DNA of 64,000 nucleotides from an uncultured bacterium (GTDB lineage: Bacteria > Cyanobacteriota > Vampirovibrionia > Gastranaerophilales > Gastranaerophilaceae), in NCBI GenBank assembly GCA_902788575.1, contig CADAKY010000002.1:1-64000 (forward strand), given 5' to 3'. The position numbers and the translations under genes are program-made. This document shows positions 30,211 to 38,023 of this stretch, piece after piece. A model generated the notes under the pieces. That model was given only the letters and a program-made list of their open reading frames with translations. It was not told where the DNA came from and made no database searches. Within the stretch, counting starts at the first letter, position 1. The number at the start of each line of letters is the position of its first letter.

Positions 30211-31199
30211 TATACATTTACCCCCGCAGCTTTCTTATTTTCTATTGATTTTATCCAATCTTGATTATTCAAATACCAGTTAATTGTAAGTTTTATTCCT
30301 TCTTCAAATGTTATGGAAGGTTTCCAGCCGAGCTCGGAAGTGATTTTATCATTAGAAATTGCATAACGCCTGTCGTGTCCAAGACGGTCTTCAACGTATT
30401 TTATGGAAGATTCGTCTTTACCCATCGCTTCAAGTATAAGATGCGTAATCTCCATATTTGTTTTTTCGTTATGTCCGCCGATGTTGTATACTTCGCCAAT
30501 TTTACCTTTATGAAGAACAACATCAATTGCTTCGCAGTGGTCATAAACGTACAACCAGTCGCGAACATTCAAACCGTCTCCGTATACCGGAACTTTTTCA
30601 CCTTTTAAAAGTTGTGAAATGAAGAACGGAATAAGTTTTTCCGGATACTGATACGGACCGTAGTTGTTTGAACATCTTGTGTTCAGTGTCGGCATTCCGT
30701 AAGTTTCTCTATAAGCCCTGACTAACATATCAGCACTCGCTTTACTTGCAGAATACGGGCTGTTTGGCGCAAGCGGTGTCGTCTCGTAAAAATAACCTGT
30801 TTTACCCAAAGTTCCGTATACTTCATCGGTTGAAACCTGCAAATATCTTTCTACACCTAGTTCACGGCTTGCTTGCAAAAGGTTTAGAGTCCCCTGAACG
30901 TTTGTTTCAATAAAGATTTCAGGTCTTTTTATAGAGTTATCAACATGAGATTCGGCAGCAAAATTCACTACGCAGTCACATTCTTTAATTAAATCTCTGA
31001 CTAAATTTTTGTCACAAATGTTTCCATGGACAAATGTATAATTCGGGTTATCTTCAATATCTTTTAAATTTTCAATATTGCCGCAGTAAGTAAGCGCATC
31101 TAAGTTTATAATTTTATAATCCGGATGTTTTTTTAGCTCATGTCTTACAAAACAACTTCCTATAAATCCTGCACCACCTGTTACTAAAAGTGTTGTCAT
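30210..31199 (-). CDS. rfbB: dTDP-glucose 4,6-dehydratase
   Basis: Extended short-chain dehydrogenase making dTDP-4-keto-6-deoxyglucose. The 329 residues carry VTGGAGFIGSCFVRHEL, the substrate stretch STDEVYGTLG and the catalytic YSASKASAD (YxxxK), then RCSNNYGPYQYPEKLIPFF. First gene of the minus-strand run that continues to murG; GGAG precedes the ATG. Confidence 0.96.
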   Translation of the reverse strand: MTTLLVTGGAGFIGSCFVRHELKKHPDYKIINLDALTYCGNIENLKDIEDNPNYTFVHGNICDKNLVRDLIKECDCVVNFAAESHVDNSIKRPEIFIETNVQGTLNLLQASRELGVERYLQVSTDEVYGTLGKTGYFYETTPLAPNSPYSASKASADMLVRAYRETYGMPTLNTRCSNNYGPYQYPEKLIPFFISQLLKGEKVPVYGDGLNVRDWLYVYDHCEAIDVVLHKGKIGEVYNIGGHNEKTNMEITHLILEAMGKDESSIKYVEDRLGHDRRYAISNDKITSELGWKPSITFEEGIKLTINWYLNNQDWIKSIENKKAAGVNV

Positions 31200-31247
31200 G
31201 TTTTCTCCTTTTTATAATATATTATTACAATTTATTTTTTATATAAA

Positions 31248-31868
31248 CTAATTTAATGTTTTTACGACTGCTACAATTTTTCCTATAACAATCATATCTA
31301 TCGCAGATTTTGCGCTGATTGTTCTTACACGATACTCAGGATTATCTGATTTTATAATAATTTCATCAATGTTTTTTGAAAGACGTTTAACAAAAAACTC
31401 GTTATTGTAACAAAAAACGTATATTTTATTGTCCTGAATTTGGTCTCCGTTCCAGTGTTCAACAATAAGTTTGTCGCCATTATCAATCGTCGGAGCCATG
31501 CTGTTACCAGTTGCATTTATCATTGAATATAATTTGTTTTTTGAGTAACCGTTTATCATTTTTGCTGAAATCGGGAGTTTTGTTTTTTCGCTGGAAAAAA
31601 TTATGCTTCCGGCTCCACAGCTGGCAAAGACATCGTTATAATAATCTATATAAGCAATGTCAAAATCAGATTCTTCGCTTTTGGAAAAAAGTTTTATTCC
31701 AAAAAAATTTTCTGCACGAATTAATTCGCTAACTGTTACTTCACTTTCATTTCTTATACGGTTGCTTACAGTTTGTCTTGTTATACCAAGACTTTCGGCA
31801 AGCATGGATTGGTTTATTGTGCTCCCGAGTTTTCGGGAGATTAATGCAATAAGTTCTTCTAATCTCAT
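31248..31868 (-). CDS. LexA/CI-like S24 repressor
   Basis: A 206-residue regulator with an N-terminal helix-turn-helix (NQSMLAESLGITRQTVSNRI, about 17-36) and a C-terminal S24 peptidase domain: cleavage-site-like SCGAGS, catalytic Ser in GNSMAPTI and Lys in FFVKRLS. Such repressors cut themselves when RecA filaments form. The ATG at 31868 is chosen because GGTGA lies six bases upstream; an in-frame TTG at 31880 lacks support. Directly upstream is a perfect 17-bp palindrome overlapping promoters in both directions, so it probably controls itself and the divergent small genes. It could be a domesticated phage repressor or a diverged LexA. Confidence 0.82.
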   Translation of the reverse strand: MRLEELIALISRKLGSTINQSMLAESLGITRQTVSNRIRNESEVTVSELIRAENFFGIKLFSKSEESDFDIAYIDYYNDVFASCGAGSIIFSSEKTKLPISAKMINGYSKNKLYSMINATGNSMAPTIDNGDKLIVEHWNGDQIQDNKIYVFCYNNEFFVKRLSKNIDEIIIKSDNPEYRVRTISAKSAIDMIVIGKIVAVVKTLN

Positions 31869-31895
31869 ATGTTTCACCAATTAAGAAAATAATAC

Positions 31896-31937
31896 TTGAC
31901 ATTTGTATTATATTGTCTTACAATATAATACAAATGT
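31896..31937 (+). promoter_or_regulatory. Palindromic operator over divergent promoters
   Basis: Perfect inverted repeat with 17-bp arms (ACATTTGTATTATATTG, 31899-31915, and its complement at 31921-31937) around a 5-base centre. On the plus strand TTGACA (31896-31901), 17 bases, TACAAT (31919-31924) overlaps it; on the minus strand TTTACA and GACAAT with a 17-base spacer also overlap. Binding would block both directions. Confidence 0.75.
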
Positions 31938-32029
31938 AAAATTCATATTGATATTAAATCATGTTTTACATGTATTGTCAAATTTTGGGAAAAACATTTT
32001 TATAAATAGGAAGAGGTTTTTTAAGAAGA

Positions 32030-32254
32030 ATGAATTACAAATATGGTGTATCATGCAGTGAAACATTGCAAAAGAAATGGACGGCAACTGCTATTGATTG
32101 TTATAAACTTGGTTGCTGCTGTTCAAAATGTAATTTGTATAAAATATTTTTTAAAAATAGTGTTGTGAACTGCAAAATGAAAGAAACAGTTATTGATCTT
32201 GTACGGCAAATAGGTGTGCCGAGTTTTGGAGGTGAGTCCGGTTATGAATCGTAG
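32030..32254 (+). CDS. Small cysteine-rich protein
   Basis: A 74-residue protein with cysteines at 9, 24, 29, 30, 31, 34 and 48; the cluster C-x4-CCC-x2-C suggests a metal or Fe-S site. No known family is recognised. The C-terminal part (MKETVIDLVRQIGVP) is a short amphipathic helix. It is transcribed from the operator-controlled promoter facing the S24 repressor, with GGAAGAGG upstream, and overlaps the next gene by 11 bases. A redox or metal-sensing partner of the repressor is possible but speculative. Confidence 0.6.
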   Translation: MNYKYGVSCSETLQKKWTATAIDCYKLGCCCSKCNLYKIFFKNSVVNCKMKETVIDLVRQIGVPSFGGESGYES

Positions 32255-32528
32255 ATTTTCAAGTAAAAGAAATGGTAAAAAGGGTGGCCGCCCTGTGGCA
32301 GATATAAATTTGCAGATGGAGATTCCGGATTTTAATATAGTTGTTTTGACGCCAAATCAATATTATACGTTGGTTGTAAAGTACGGGAACCCTCTTTTGA
32401 AAAAGGCATTAAGCATATTACAAAATTGGCTTATTTCAAGTCCTGAGGGAGAAAAATACAGAGGGAAAAATAATTATGCACATTTTCGTTCAGACGGATG
32501 GGTTATTAATGCAGCTAAATGTGAATAA
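32244..32528 (+). CDS. Phage replisome-organiser-like small protein
   Basis: A 94-residue protein. Its C-terminal half (LTPNQYYTLVVKYGN, later GKNNYAHFRSDGWVIN) matches the pattern seen at the C terminus of phage and plasmid replisome-organiser proteins (LTxxQYxxLxxKYG ... YKxHYxxIxxWV). The N-terminal replication domain is missing; instead there is a short basic stretch with GGRPV. The ATG at 32244 has GGAGGTGA upstream and is preferred over a GTG at 32214. With the S24 repressor it looks like a phage-derived regulatory fragment. Confidence 0.6.
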   Translation: MNRRFSSKRNGKKGGRPVADINLQMEIPDFNIVVLTPNQYYTLVVKYGNPLLKKALSILQNWLISSPEGEKYRGKNNYAHFRSDGWVINAAKCE

Positions 32529-32633
32529 ATTTAAATTCTTTTTATTAATAGTGTTTATTTAAATTGTTAATTAATATCAGTTTTGATTCAGCTTAGTGAT
32601 TTCTTTCATGCAAAGCTGAACCGGAAACTTATA

Positions 32634-33236
32634 TTATATTTTTTCAAAATCTTCAGCTCCATGTTTACATAGCGGACAGATATAGTCTGAGGGCAGGTTT
32701 TCACCTTCGTATATGTAACCGCAGATTTTGCATCTCCACCCTGATTTTTTTTCTGTCTGAGGTTTTGGTTTAATATTTTTATGATAGAAATCATAGGTCA
32801 GAGATTGTCTGTCAGAAAGAGTTTCTGCGGCTACAAGTTGAGCGATAAACAGAATATGTGAACCCAAATCTATTTCATTTTTAACGTAAGCAGACATATA
32901 GGCATTTGTACTTTGAGTTAAATACAGTAGTCCGTTTAAGCTTCTTTTTGTTTCAGAAAAGTTGTTGAATTTGTCGGTATCTTTTCCTGATTGGAAGCCA
33001 AATCGTTTAAACAATTCAAATGGAGTATCTTCAGTAAGAACAGAAATGTTAAATTTTTTATTCTTTTGAATCATTAGTGTTGTGTAATTGAGTTTGTTTA
33101 CTGCAATAGCAATTTGTGAAGGGTTTGATGTAACCTGCATTACCGTATTGATAATGCAACCATTGTCTTTTCCGTCATGGTTTGCTGTTAAAACATACAA
33201 ACCGTATCCTATTTTAAATAAAGCACTCATATCCAT
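32634..33236 (-). CDS. Flavin reductase-rubredoxin fusion
   Basis: High-molecular-weight rubredoxin type: an FMN-binding flavin reductase domain (about 1-155) joined to a C-terminal rubredoxin with two CxxC pairs (CKIC and CPLC) and the WRCKICGYIYEGE signature. Such proteins pass electrons from NAD(P)H to flavodiiron proteins or other acceptors in oxygen and NO defence of anaerobes. The ATG at 33236 lies eight bases from AAGGAG; a GTG nine bases upstream abuts the same site and is less likely. Single gene. Confidence 0.9.
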   Translation of the reverse strand: MDMSALFKIGYGLYVLTANHDGKDNGCIINTVMQVTSNPSQIAIAVNKLNYTTLMIQKNKKFNISVLTEDTPFELFKRFGFQSGKDTDKFNNFSETKRSLNGLLYLTQSTNAYMSAYVKNEIDLGSHILFIAQLVAAETLSDRQSLTYDFYHKNIKPKPQTEKKSGWRCKICGYIYEGENLPSDYICPLCKHGAEDFEKI

Positions 33237-33390
33237 AATAAACACTCCTTGTCTTTAATATATTTTATAATAAATATTTAACAATACAACTAAATAAAGG
33301 GTTGATTTAAAAATTTGTTTACATTAAAATAGACTTACACTTGCCGATAAAACATTGTCGTGCGGGTATTTGAAAATAGAATAATCGTTA

Positions 33391-33540
33391 CTGCAATGTA
33401 GCGCAGTTTGACTCTGCCGAAGAAAAGGTGACTAAACGTCACGTTTTCTGAGAGGTAGCACGTAGGGCGCGGGTACAGTAACAAATGTTGTCGGGATGTA
33501 GCAGGTTCCCTATGTAGAAGGTGACTAAATGTCACGTTCG
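33391..33540 (+). repeat. tRNA-Pro-like fragments and a repeated hairpin
   Basis: The 404-base gap 33237-33640 has no convincing gene. ATGTAGCGCAG (about 33397) and GTCGGGATGTAGC (about 33490) match the 5' end of the intact tRNA-Pro at 33641. Each is followed by AAGGTGACTAAAYGTCACGTT, holding a GTGAC/GTCAC hairpin. These look like decayed duplications of the tRNA region. Confidence 0.55.
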
Positions 33541-33640
33541 GAATAGGGCAGGCGAATGGAAAGCCGTAAGGCTTGATGGAGCTGAATGATAGAAATACCA
33601 AGCTGCGCTCGGTAATAGTTGAAAATTTAATAAAATCTGT

Positions 33641-33717
33641 CGGGATGTAGCGCAGCTTGGTAGCGCACTTCGCTTGGGACGAAGGGGTCGCACGTTCGAA
33701 TCGTGTCATCCCGACCA
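33641..33717 (+). tRNA. tRNA-Pro (UGG)
   Basis: A full cloverleaf of 77 bases including encoded CCA: acceptor arms CGGGATG/CATCCCG, D stem GCGC/GCGC, anticodon stem CTTCG/CGAAG with loop CTTGGGA (anticodon TGG), and T arm GCACG-TTCGAAT-CGTGT. Discriminator base A. A terminator follows at once. Confidence 0.95.
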
Positions 33718-33723
33718 TTTAAA

Positions 33724-33757
33724 AAAGAGCTTATCGTAAGATAGGTTCTTTTTTTTT
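33724..33757 (+). terminator. Terminator of tRNA-Pro
   Basis: Stem AAAGAGCTTATC/GATAGGTTCTTT (two G-U pairs) with a GTAA loop, followed by a run of T. Confidence 0.8.
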
Positions 33758-33824
33758 GTGTTATTAAAACAATATTACGAAAATTATTATTGTTTTTTTA
33801 CTAATCCTTCAAACGAATGATTTT

Positions 33825-33854
33825 TTGGCGCGAAAAAAAATATTCTGTTATAAT
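33825..33854 (+). promoter_or_regulatory. Sigma-70 promoter of the fliL operon
   Basis: TTGGCG (33825-33830), 18-base spacer, TATAAT (33849-33854), about 35 bases before the fliL start. Confidence 0.65.
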
Positions 33855-33888
33855 GAGATTGGAATATTATAATGTGGCGGAGAACAAA

Positions 33889-34479
33889 ATGGCTGAGAAT
33901 GAAAATAATACAAACGGACAGGAATTTAAGAAGATTTCTATTATAATGATTGCTTCAATGGTTATATTGCTGCTGGTGTTTTCAGCCGTAAACTACGTTG
34001 TTGTTAAAAATCTTGTACAAAAAATTGAAATTACTGCTCCTGCTGATGAAGAGGTTGCAGAAGATGGTGATGAAGAAGAAATTCAAAAAGGTATTATCGT
34101 TGATTTAGGTGATTTTATACTTAATTTGTGTGACGAAAATCAAAGAAAATATTTAAAAGTAAATGTGGCAATAGAAGTTTCTAAAAAAGAAACAGATTTT
34201 CCGGCACAGGATGCTGCACCGGCTAAAGGCGGACACGGTCATGAAGAAGCTCCGGCTCCTGCAGATCCGATGGCTGCAATTCAGACAGAAATGAATCAAT
34301 ATAAACCGGCAATAAGAGATGCCGTTATTACAAATCTGTCCAGCAAAACATCTGCAGAGCTATCTACTGCAGCAGGAAAAGAACTTGCAAAAGAACAAAT
34401 AACAAATGATATAAATTCAATACTTGGCGGAGAAAGAGAAGTCCTGAGGGTAAGCTTTGGACAGTTCATTATTCAATAG
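33889..34479 (+). CDS. fliL: Flagellar basal body protein FliL
   Basis: Single-pass inner-membrane protein that sits around the stator and supports torque. The ATG at 33889 gives 196 residues: short cytoplasmic tail, membrane helix (about 17-40), acidic linker and the FliL domain with VDLGDFILNLCDENQRKYLKVNVAIEV and the C-terminal VLRVSFGQFIIQ. A Pro/Ala/His insert splits the domain. GGAG lies seven bases before this ATG; an in-frame ATG 72 bases upstream lies over the promoter -10 and is rejected. First gene of fliL-fliM-fliN. Confidence 0.88.
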   Translation: MAENENNTNGQEFKKISIIMIASMVILLLVFSAVNYVVVKNLVQKIEITAPADEEVAEDGDEEEIQKGIIVDLGDFILNLCDENQRKYLKVNVAIEVSKKETDFPAQDAAPAKGGHGHEEAPAPADPMAAIQTEMNQYKPAIRDAVITNLSSKTSAELSTAAGKELAKEQITNDINSILGGEREVLRVSFGQFIIQ

Positions 34480-34485
34480 GGAAAA

Positions 34486-35466
34486 ATGACAGAAAGTAAT
34501 CAAGAAAATTTAATAAATTCAAATGTTTTGGATGAAGATTTTTCGGATGCGGAACACAAAAGTTACAAATTATATAACTTCAGACGTCCGGACAAATTTT
34601 CTAAGGATAATTTGCGTGCTTTGAGAGATATTCACAGAGAATTTTCTAAGGCAATTTCGCTTGTTTTAAGCGGTTATCTTCGTATGAGAGTAGAAATAGA
34701 AATTGTTTCTGTAGACCAGCTTACTTATGAAGAATTTGTTCGTTCAATGCCGTCCCCGATAAGTGTCGGTGTATTTGAATTTGAGCCGTTAGCAGGTCAA
34801 ATTCTTCTGGGGATAAGCTTTGAAGTTATATCTTGTATAGTTAACAGAATGCTTGGAGGTGTCGGGAATATTGATTCTCAGTCAAGAGAATTGACCGATA
34901 TTGAAAAAGCTCTTGCCAAAAAAGTTATTAATATAATTATCAAATCATTGGAAGATTCGTGGAATACAATCATTCCGGTTACAGGCAAATTTATAAGTAT
35001 TGATGACAATTATCAATCTATTCAGGTTGCAACAGCCGGAGAAATTGTTGCTCTTCTGACATTTGAAGTTCAGATTTCCGGTAAACATTTTGGATTATTT
35101 AGTTTGTGTTTCCCATACCCTGTACTTGAAACAGTATTAGGACACCTGAGTACACAACATATTTTCCAGACAAAAGGTTTGGTAGCATCTAATGATGAAA
35201 GAATGAAAATGATTTCCAAAATCAATTCTTCAACAGTTGATGTCCGTGTTCAATTCGGAACTTGCAGTATCACTCTGGATGACTTTTTGCAACTTGCGGA
35301 AGGTGACATCATAAAGCTTGATAACAAAGTTGAAGATGATTTGATAGTAAAAGTTAATGATGAAAAGAAGTTCTTTGCACGTCCGGGAATTATGAAGAAT
35401 CAGGTTTGTGTGAAGATTACTGATGTATATGATGAAATGCATGAAATTTTAAGAAATTATTTTTAG
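34486..35466 (+). CDS. fliM: Flagellar motor switch protein FliM
   Basis: C-ring component that binds phosphorylated CheY. The 326 residues show the N-terminal region with YNFRRPDKFSKDNLRALRDIHREF, the CheC-like middle domain (PSPISVGVFEFEPLAGQILLGIS, DIEKALAKKVI) and a C-terminal SpoA domain (VDVRVQFGTCSITLDDFLQLAEGDIIKL). The extreme N terminus lacks a clear LSQxEIDALL CheY-binding motif. It follows fliL by six bases. Confidence 0.93.
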   Translation: MTESNQENLINSNVLDEDFSDAEHKSYKLYNFRRPDKFSKDNLRALRDIHREFSKAISLVLSGYLRMRVEIEIVSVDQLTYEEFVRSMPSPISVGVFEFEPLAGQILLGISFEVISCIVNRMLGGVGNIDSQSRELTDIEKALAKKVINIIIKSLEDSWNTIIPVTGKFISIDDNYQSIQVATAGEIVALLTFEVQISGKHFGLFSLCFPYPVLETVLGHLSTQHIFQTKGLVASNDERMKMISKINSSTVDVRVQFGTCSITLDDFLQLAEGDIIKLDNKVEDDLIVKVNDEKKFFARPGIMKNQVCVKITDVYDEMHEILRNYF

Positions 35467-35480
35467 GAAGGGGAGCCTAA

Positions 35481-36035
35481 ATGCCTGACGATAAAAAAGA
35501 TGAATTAAATGAACAAAACGAAACTGCAGCTGGTGAAGCAGAAACTTCAAAAACGGAGAGTTCTGCAGCAGAACCGGCAGCAGATGAAACCGGAAAAGAA
35601 GACAACGAGACAAAAAAGAATGATGGTGTAAAAAATTTCAAGCCGGAATCTTTTGAAGAAGAACATCCCGAAGAAGAGGAGGTTCCGAGAACTGTAACTG
35701 TTCAACCGGTTCAGTTTGCATCTTTTGAGGATATGGACCAGATTCAGGGACCTCAAAACCAAAACCTGAATATTCTTCTTGATGTTAAGCTTCAGTTATC
35801 AGTAGAGCTTGGTAAAACAGATTTGCCTATCAAAAAAGTTTTGGAGCTTACAAAAGGTTCTATTGTTACTCTTAATAAAGCAGCCGGTGAACCTGTTGAA
35901 TTATATGCAAACGGTAAACTTATTGCGTATGGTGAAGTTGTTGTTATTGAAGATAACTTTGGTTTAAGAATTACGCACATTACTGATCCGGTTAAACGTT
36001 TGAATACTATTAACAGTACCAGAGAAGATTACTAG
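35481..36035 (+). CDS. fliN: Flagellar motor switch protein FliN
   Basis: C-ring protein; the C-terminal SpoA domain (about 100-175; NILLDVKLQLSVELGKTDLPIKK, LYANGKLIAYGEVVVIEDNFGLRI) is typical. The first 95 residues are an acidic, Glu/Ala/Thr-rich low-complexity extension, so the protein (184 residues) is longer than E. coli FliN, closer to FliY-type proteins but without a CheC phosphatase domain. GGAAGGGG precedes the ATG. Confidence 0.92.
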   Translation: MPDDKKDELNEQNETAAGEAETSKTESSAAEPAADETGKEDNETKKNDGVKNFKPESFEEEHPEEEEVPRTVTVQPVQFASFEDMDQIQGPQNQNLNILLDVKLQLSVELGKTDLPIKKVLELTKGSIVTLNKAAGEPVELYANGKLIAYGEVVVIEDNFGLRITHITDPVKRLNTINSTREDY

Positions 36036-36038
36036 CAA

Positions 36039-36506
36039 ATGAAGAAAATTGCAATCCTATATGAAACTTATCGACCGGTTATTGATTCACTAAAGTCGCT
36101 CGGATATGTTACTGATTGCTATACTTCTTTGAATTTTAGTCCTGATGATTATGATTTGGTTATTTCGACGGATGATAGTAAAAAAACTCCGTTTAGAGTG
36201 TTGACGTCTCATTTATCATTACTTCCTGCATTTGCGGATGAAGAACCGGTGAAAACTGCGGTTCTTTCAGGTGTAAAGGTAACCGGAGTAACTGTGTATT
36301 ATTCAAATCCTGAAACAATTTTAGCTCAATATCCAGTTTTTATATATAATGATGCCCATTATGATGAAATTTATCAGGAACTTACGTACATAGAGCAGGT
36401 ACTTTTGACAACTGTTGCGAATAAAATTTTAAAGAACGAACCGTTTGAAAGTAAAACTCTTTTAGGCAGCAAACATTGCGGAGGATGCAGCGGATGTTCG
36501 AAGTAG
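36039..36506 (+). CDS. Degenerate PurN-like formyltransferase fold
   Basis: A 155-residue protein whose residues about 57-130 follow the C-terminal half of glycinamide ribonucleotide formyltransferase (PurN): SHLSLLPAF for the catalytic NxHPSLLP, VKVTGVTVYYS for the core strand, then ILAQYPVFI and YIEQVLLTTVANKIL. The catalytic Asn is replaced (TSH) and the loop with the catalytic Asp is missing, so formyl transfer is unlikely. It ends in a cysteine-rich tail CGGCSGCSK. It lies three bases after fliN and overlaps the PurD-like gene. A binding or regulatory role linked to motility is inferred. Confidence 0.7.
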   Translation: MKKIAILYETYRPVIDSLKSLGYVTDCYTSLNFSPDDYDLVISTDDSKKTPFRVLTSHLSLLPAFADEEPVKTAVLSGVKVTGVTVYYSNPETILAQYPVFIYNDAHYDEIYQELTYIEQVLLTTVANKILKNEPFESKTLLGSKHCGGCSGCSK

Positions 36507-37306
36507 GTATTCTGAACAGTCAGGGATTAAACGTTCTTTTAATTGGCAGTGAGAATACGGAGTACATTCTTTCATCAAAATTCCTCAGAAAGATGTATGC
36601 AGTGTCGGACAAAAATGTTGAAGGTGTTGTTAATATTTCATTTAATACGTTTAAAGAGCTTGCCCAAAAATGTAAAACTTTACAAATAGATTTGGTATTA
36701 GTAGAAGATGAAAGATGGATTAATGAAGGAATTGCAGATGTAATGAAAAGCAATTATATTAATTGTGTTGCTCCGACTTCCGACTGGACAAAACTGGCTC
36801 TTTCAAATTCTTACTTGAGACAACTTTTGGAAAAATATGGTTTTAATCTGCCAAAGACAACACTTCTTCCTTCTGAATTTCCTCTAATAGTTAAGGGAGA
36901 TGGTGTACTAAAGAAAGCAGATTGCCTTCAGGATGTTATAAAAATAAGACAGGAAGTTTATAATAAATCACCGCACATTGCTGCAGGATTATATTTGGAA
37001 AAATATTTGGAGGGAGAAAAATTTTACATTATCTCTCTTTATGATGGTAAAAACCTTATAACATTTCCGGTTGAAAATGTACCGGAGGAAATGTTGTCAG
37101 AATTTTCAAAAAAAACAGAAGTAATGTTGAATAAAGAAAATGCAAATTTTTTGGGCTTTATACAGTCTGAAGTTATTTTATGTGATAATATGTTATATAA
37201 TACAGGTTTCAAATTTGGTTTTCGAAAAATTAATTGTGATATAGATATTTTATATTTATTATGGATGGCAATATACGGTAAGTTAAACGAAATCAGCATA
37301 ACCTGA
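36494..37306 (+). CDS. Degenerate PurD-like ATP-grasp protein
   Basis: A 270-residue protein resembling a shortened glycinamide ribonucleotide synthetase (PurD). NVLLIGSENTEYIL stands for VLVIGxGGREHAL, DLVLVEDERWINEGIAD for the D-V-GPE-PL-GI region, then VAPTSDWTKLALSNSYLRQLLEKYG, FPLIVKGDGVLKKAD for the ATP-grasp lysine strand, and YLEKYLEGEKFYII. The glycine-rich loop (GLAAGKGV) and the metal-binding ExN of the EFNxRFGD motif are lost, and the C-terminal domain is absent. The ATG at 36494 has GGAGG nine bases upstream. It overlaps the PurN-like gene by 13 bases. Confidence 0.7.
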   Translation: MFEVGILNSQGLNVLLIGSENTEYILSSKFLRKMYAVSDKNVEGVVNISFNTFKELAQKCKTLQIDLVLVEDERWINEGIADVMKSNYINCVAPTSDWTKLALSNSYLRQLLEKYGFNLPKTTLLPSEFPLIVKGDGVLKKADCLQDVIKIRQEVYNKSPHIAAGLYLEKYLEGEKFYIISLYDGKNLITFPVENVPEEMLSEFSKKTEVMLNKENANFLGFIQSEVILCDNMLYNTGFKFGFRKINCDIDILYLLWMAIYGKLNEISIT

Positions 37307-37319
37307 AAAGGTGTATATT

Positions 37320-37496
37320 ATGAGTGAAAGTCAAAAAGATATTAACGCAGAATTGAATAATTTAAAAAATTTAGCACTTCTTCTCAGGAATGCTGCTCAA
37401 AATGCGATTAATGATAATGAAGAACTTTCTGCTGATGATTTTTTGGATAGTATTAATTTGATAATAGATAAAATTGATGGAATTATACAAAAATAA
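37320..37496 (+). CDS. Small coiled-coil protein
   Basis: A 58-residue acidic, heptad-rich helical protein of unknown function. AAAAGG lies eight bases before the ATG at 37320; a GTG nine bases upstream is less likely. It sits between the PurD-like gene and coaD and is probably part of the fliL operon. Confidence 0.6.
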   Translation: MSESQKDINAELNNLKNLALLLRNAAQNAINDNEELSADDFLDSINLIIDKIDGIIQK

Positions 37497-37549
37497 AAAT
37501 AGAATTTTGTAAATGTGGTTATTTATAAAATATTTCGGAAAGGAATTTT

Positions 37550-38023
37550 ATGAAAACAGCTATTTATGCCGGCAGCTTTGATCCTTTGACAAATGGGCAT
37601 CTTGATATTATAAAAAGAGCATCAAAAATTTTTGACAAAGTTATAATAGTCGTTTCTTATAATTGTAATAAGCAGAGTTTTGTACCATCAGAAGACAGAA
37701 TTAATCTTATAAAAGAATCTGTAAAAGATATTAAAAACGCAGAAATTGATGCTTTTGATGGATTAACGGTTGATTACGCGAAAAAACGCGGTGCAGAAGT
37801 TTTATTGAGAGGACTTCGTTCTTCTGTTGATTTTGATTATGAAAAAGAAATGGCACAGATAAATTTTACTCTTAATAAAGGAATAGAAACAGTATTCTTA
37901 ATTTCTGCTCCGGAATACAGCTTTGTATCATCTTCTGCCGTAAGAGAAATACTTAAAAACGGAGGAGATATTTCAAAATTTGTGCCGGAAGCCGTAAATT
38001 TATATTTTAAACATGGTATTTAG
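37550..38023 (+). CDS. coaD: Phosphopantetheine adenylyltransferase
   Basis: Penultimate step of coenzyme A synthesis. The 157 residues have the nucleotidyltransferase start AIYAGSFDPLTNGHLDII (T/HxGH motif), LLRGLRSSVDFDYEKEMAQIN and the C-terminal FVSSSAVREI. GGAAAGGA precedes the ATG. Its last 17 bases overlap the 3' end of the convergent cheA. Confidence 0.96.
   Translation: MKTAIYAGSFDPLTNGHLDIIKRASKIFDKVIIVVSYNCNKQSFVPSEDRINLIKESVKDIKNAEIDAFDGLTVDYAKKRGAEVLLRGLRSSVDFDYEKEMAQINFTLNKGIETVFLISAPEYSFVSSSAVREILKNGGDISKFVPEAVNLYFKHGI

Noticed and set aside
33335-33718. 127-residue open frame on the minus strand
   Set aside because: It runs antisense through tRNA-Pro and the tRNA-like fragments; its sequence (MTRFERATPSSQ...) is the typical false protein read from the back of such tRNA regions.
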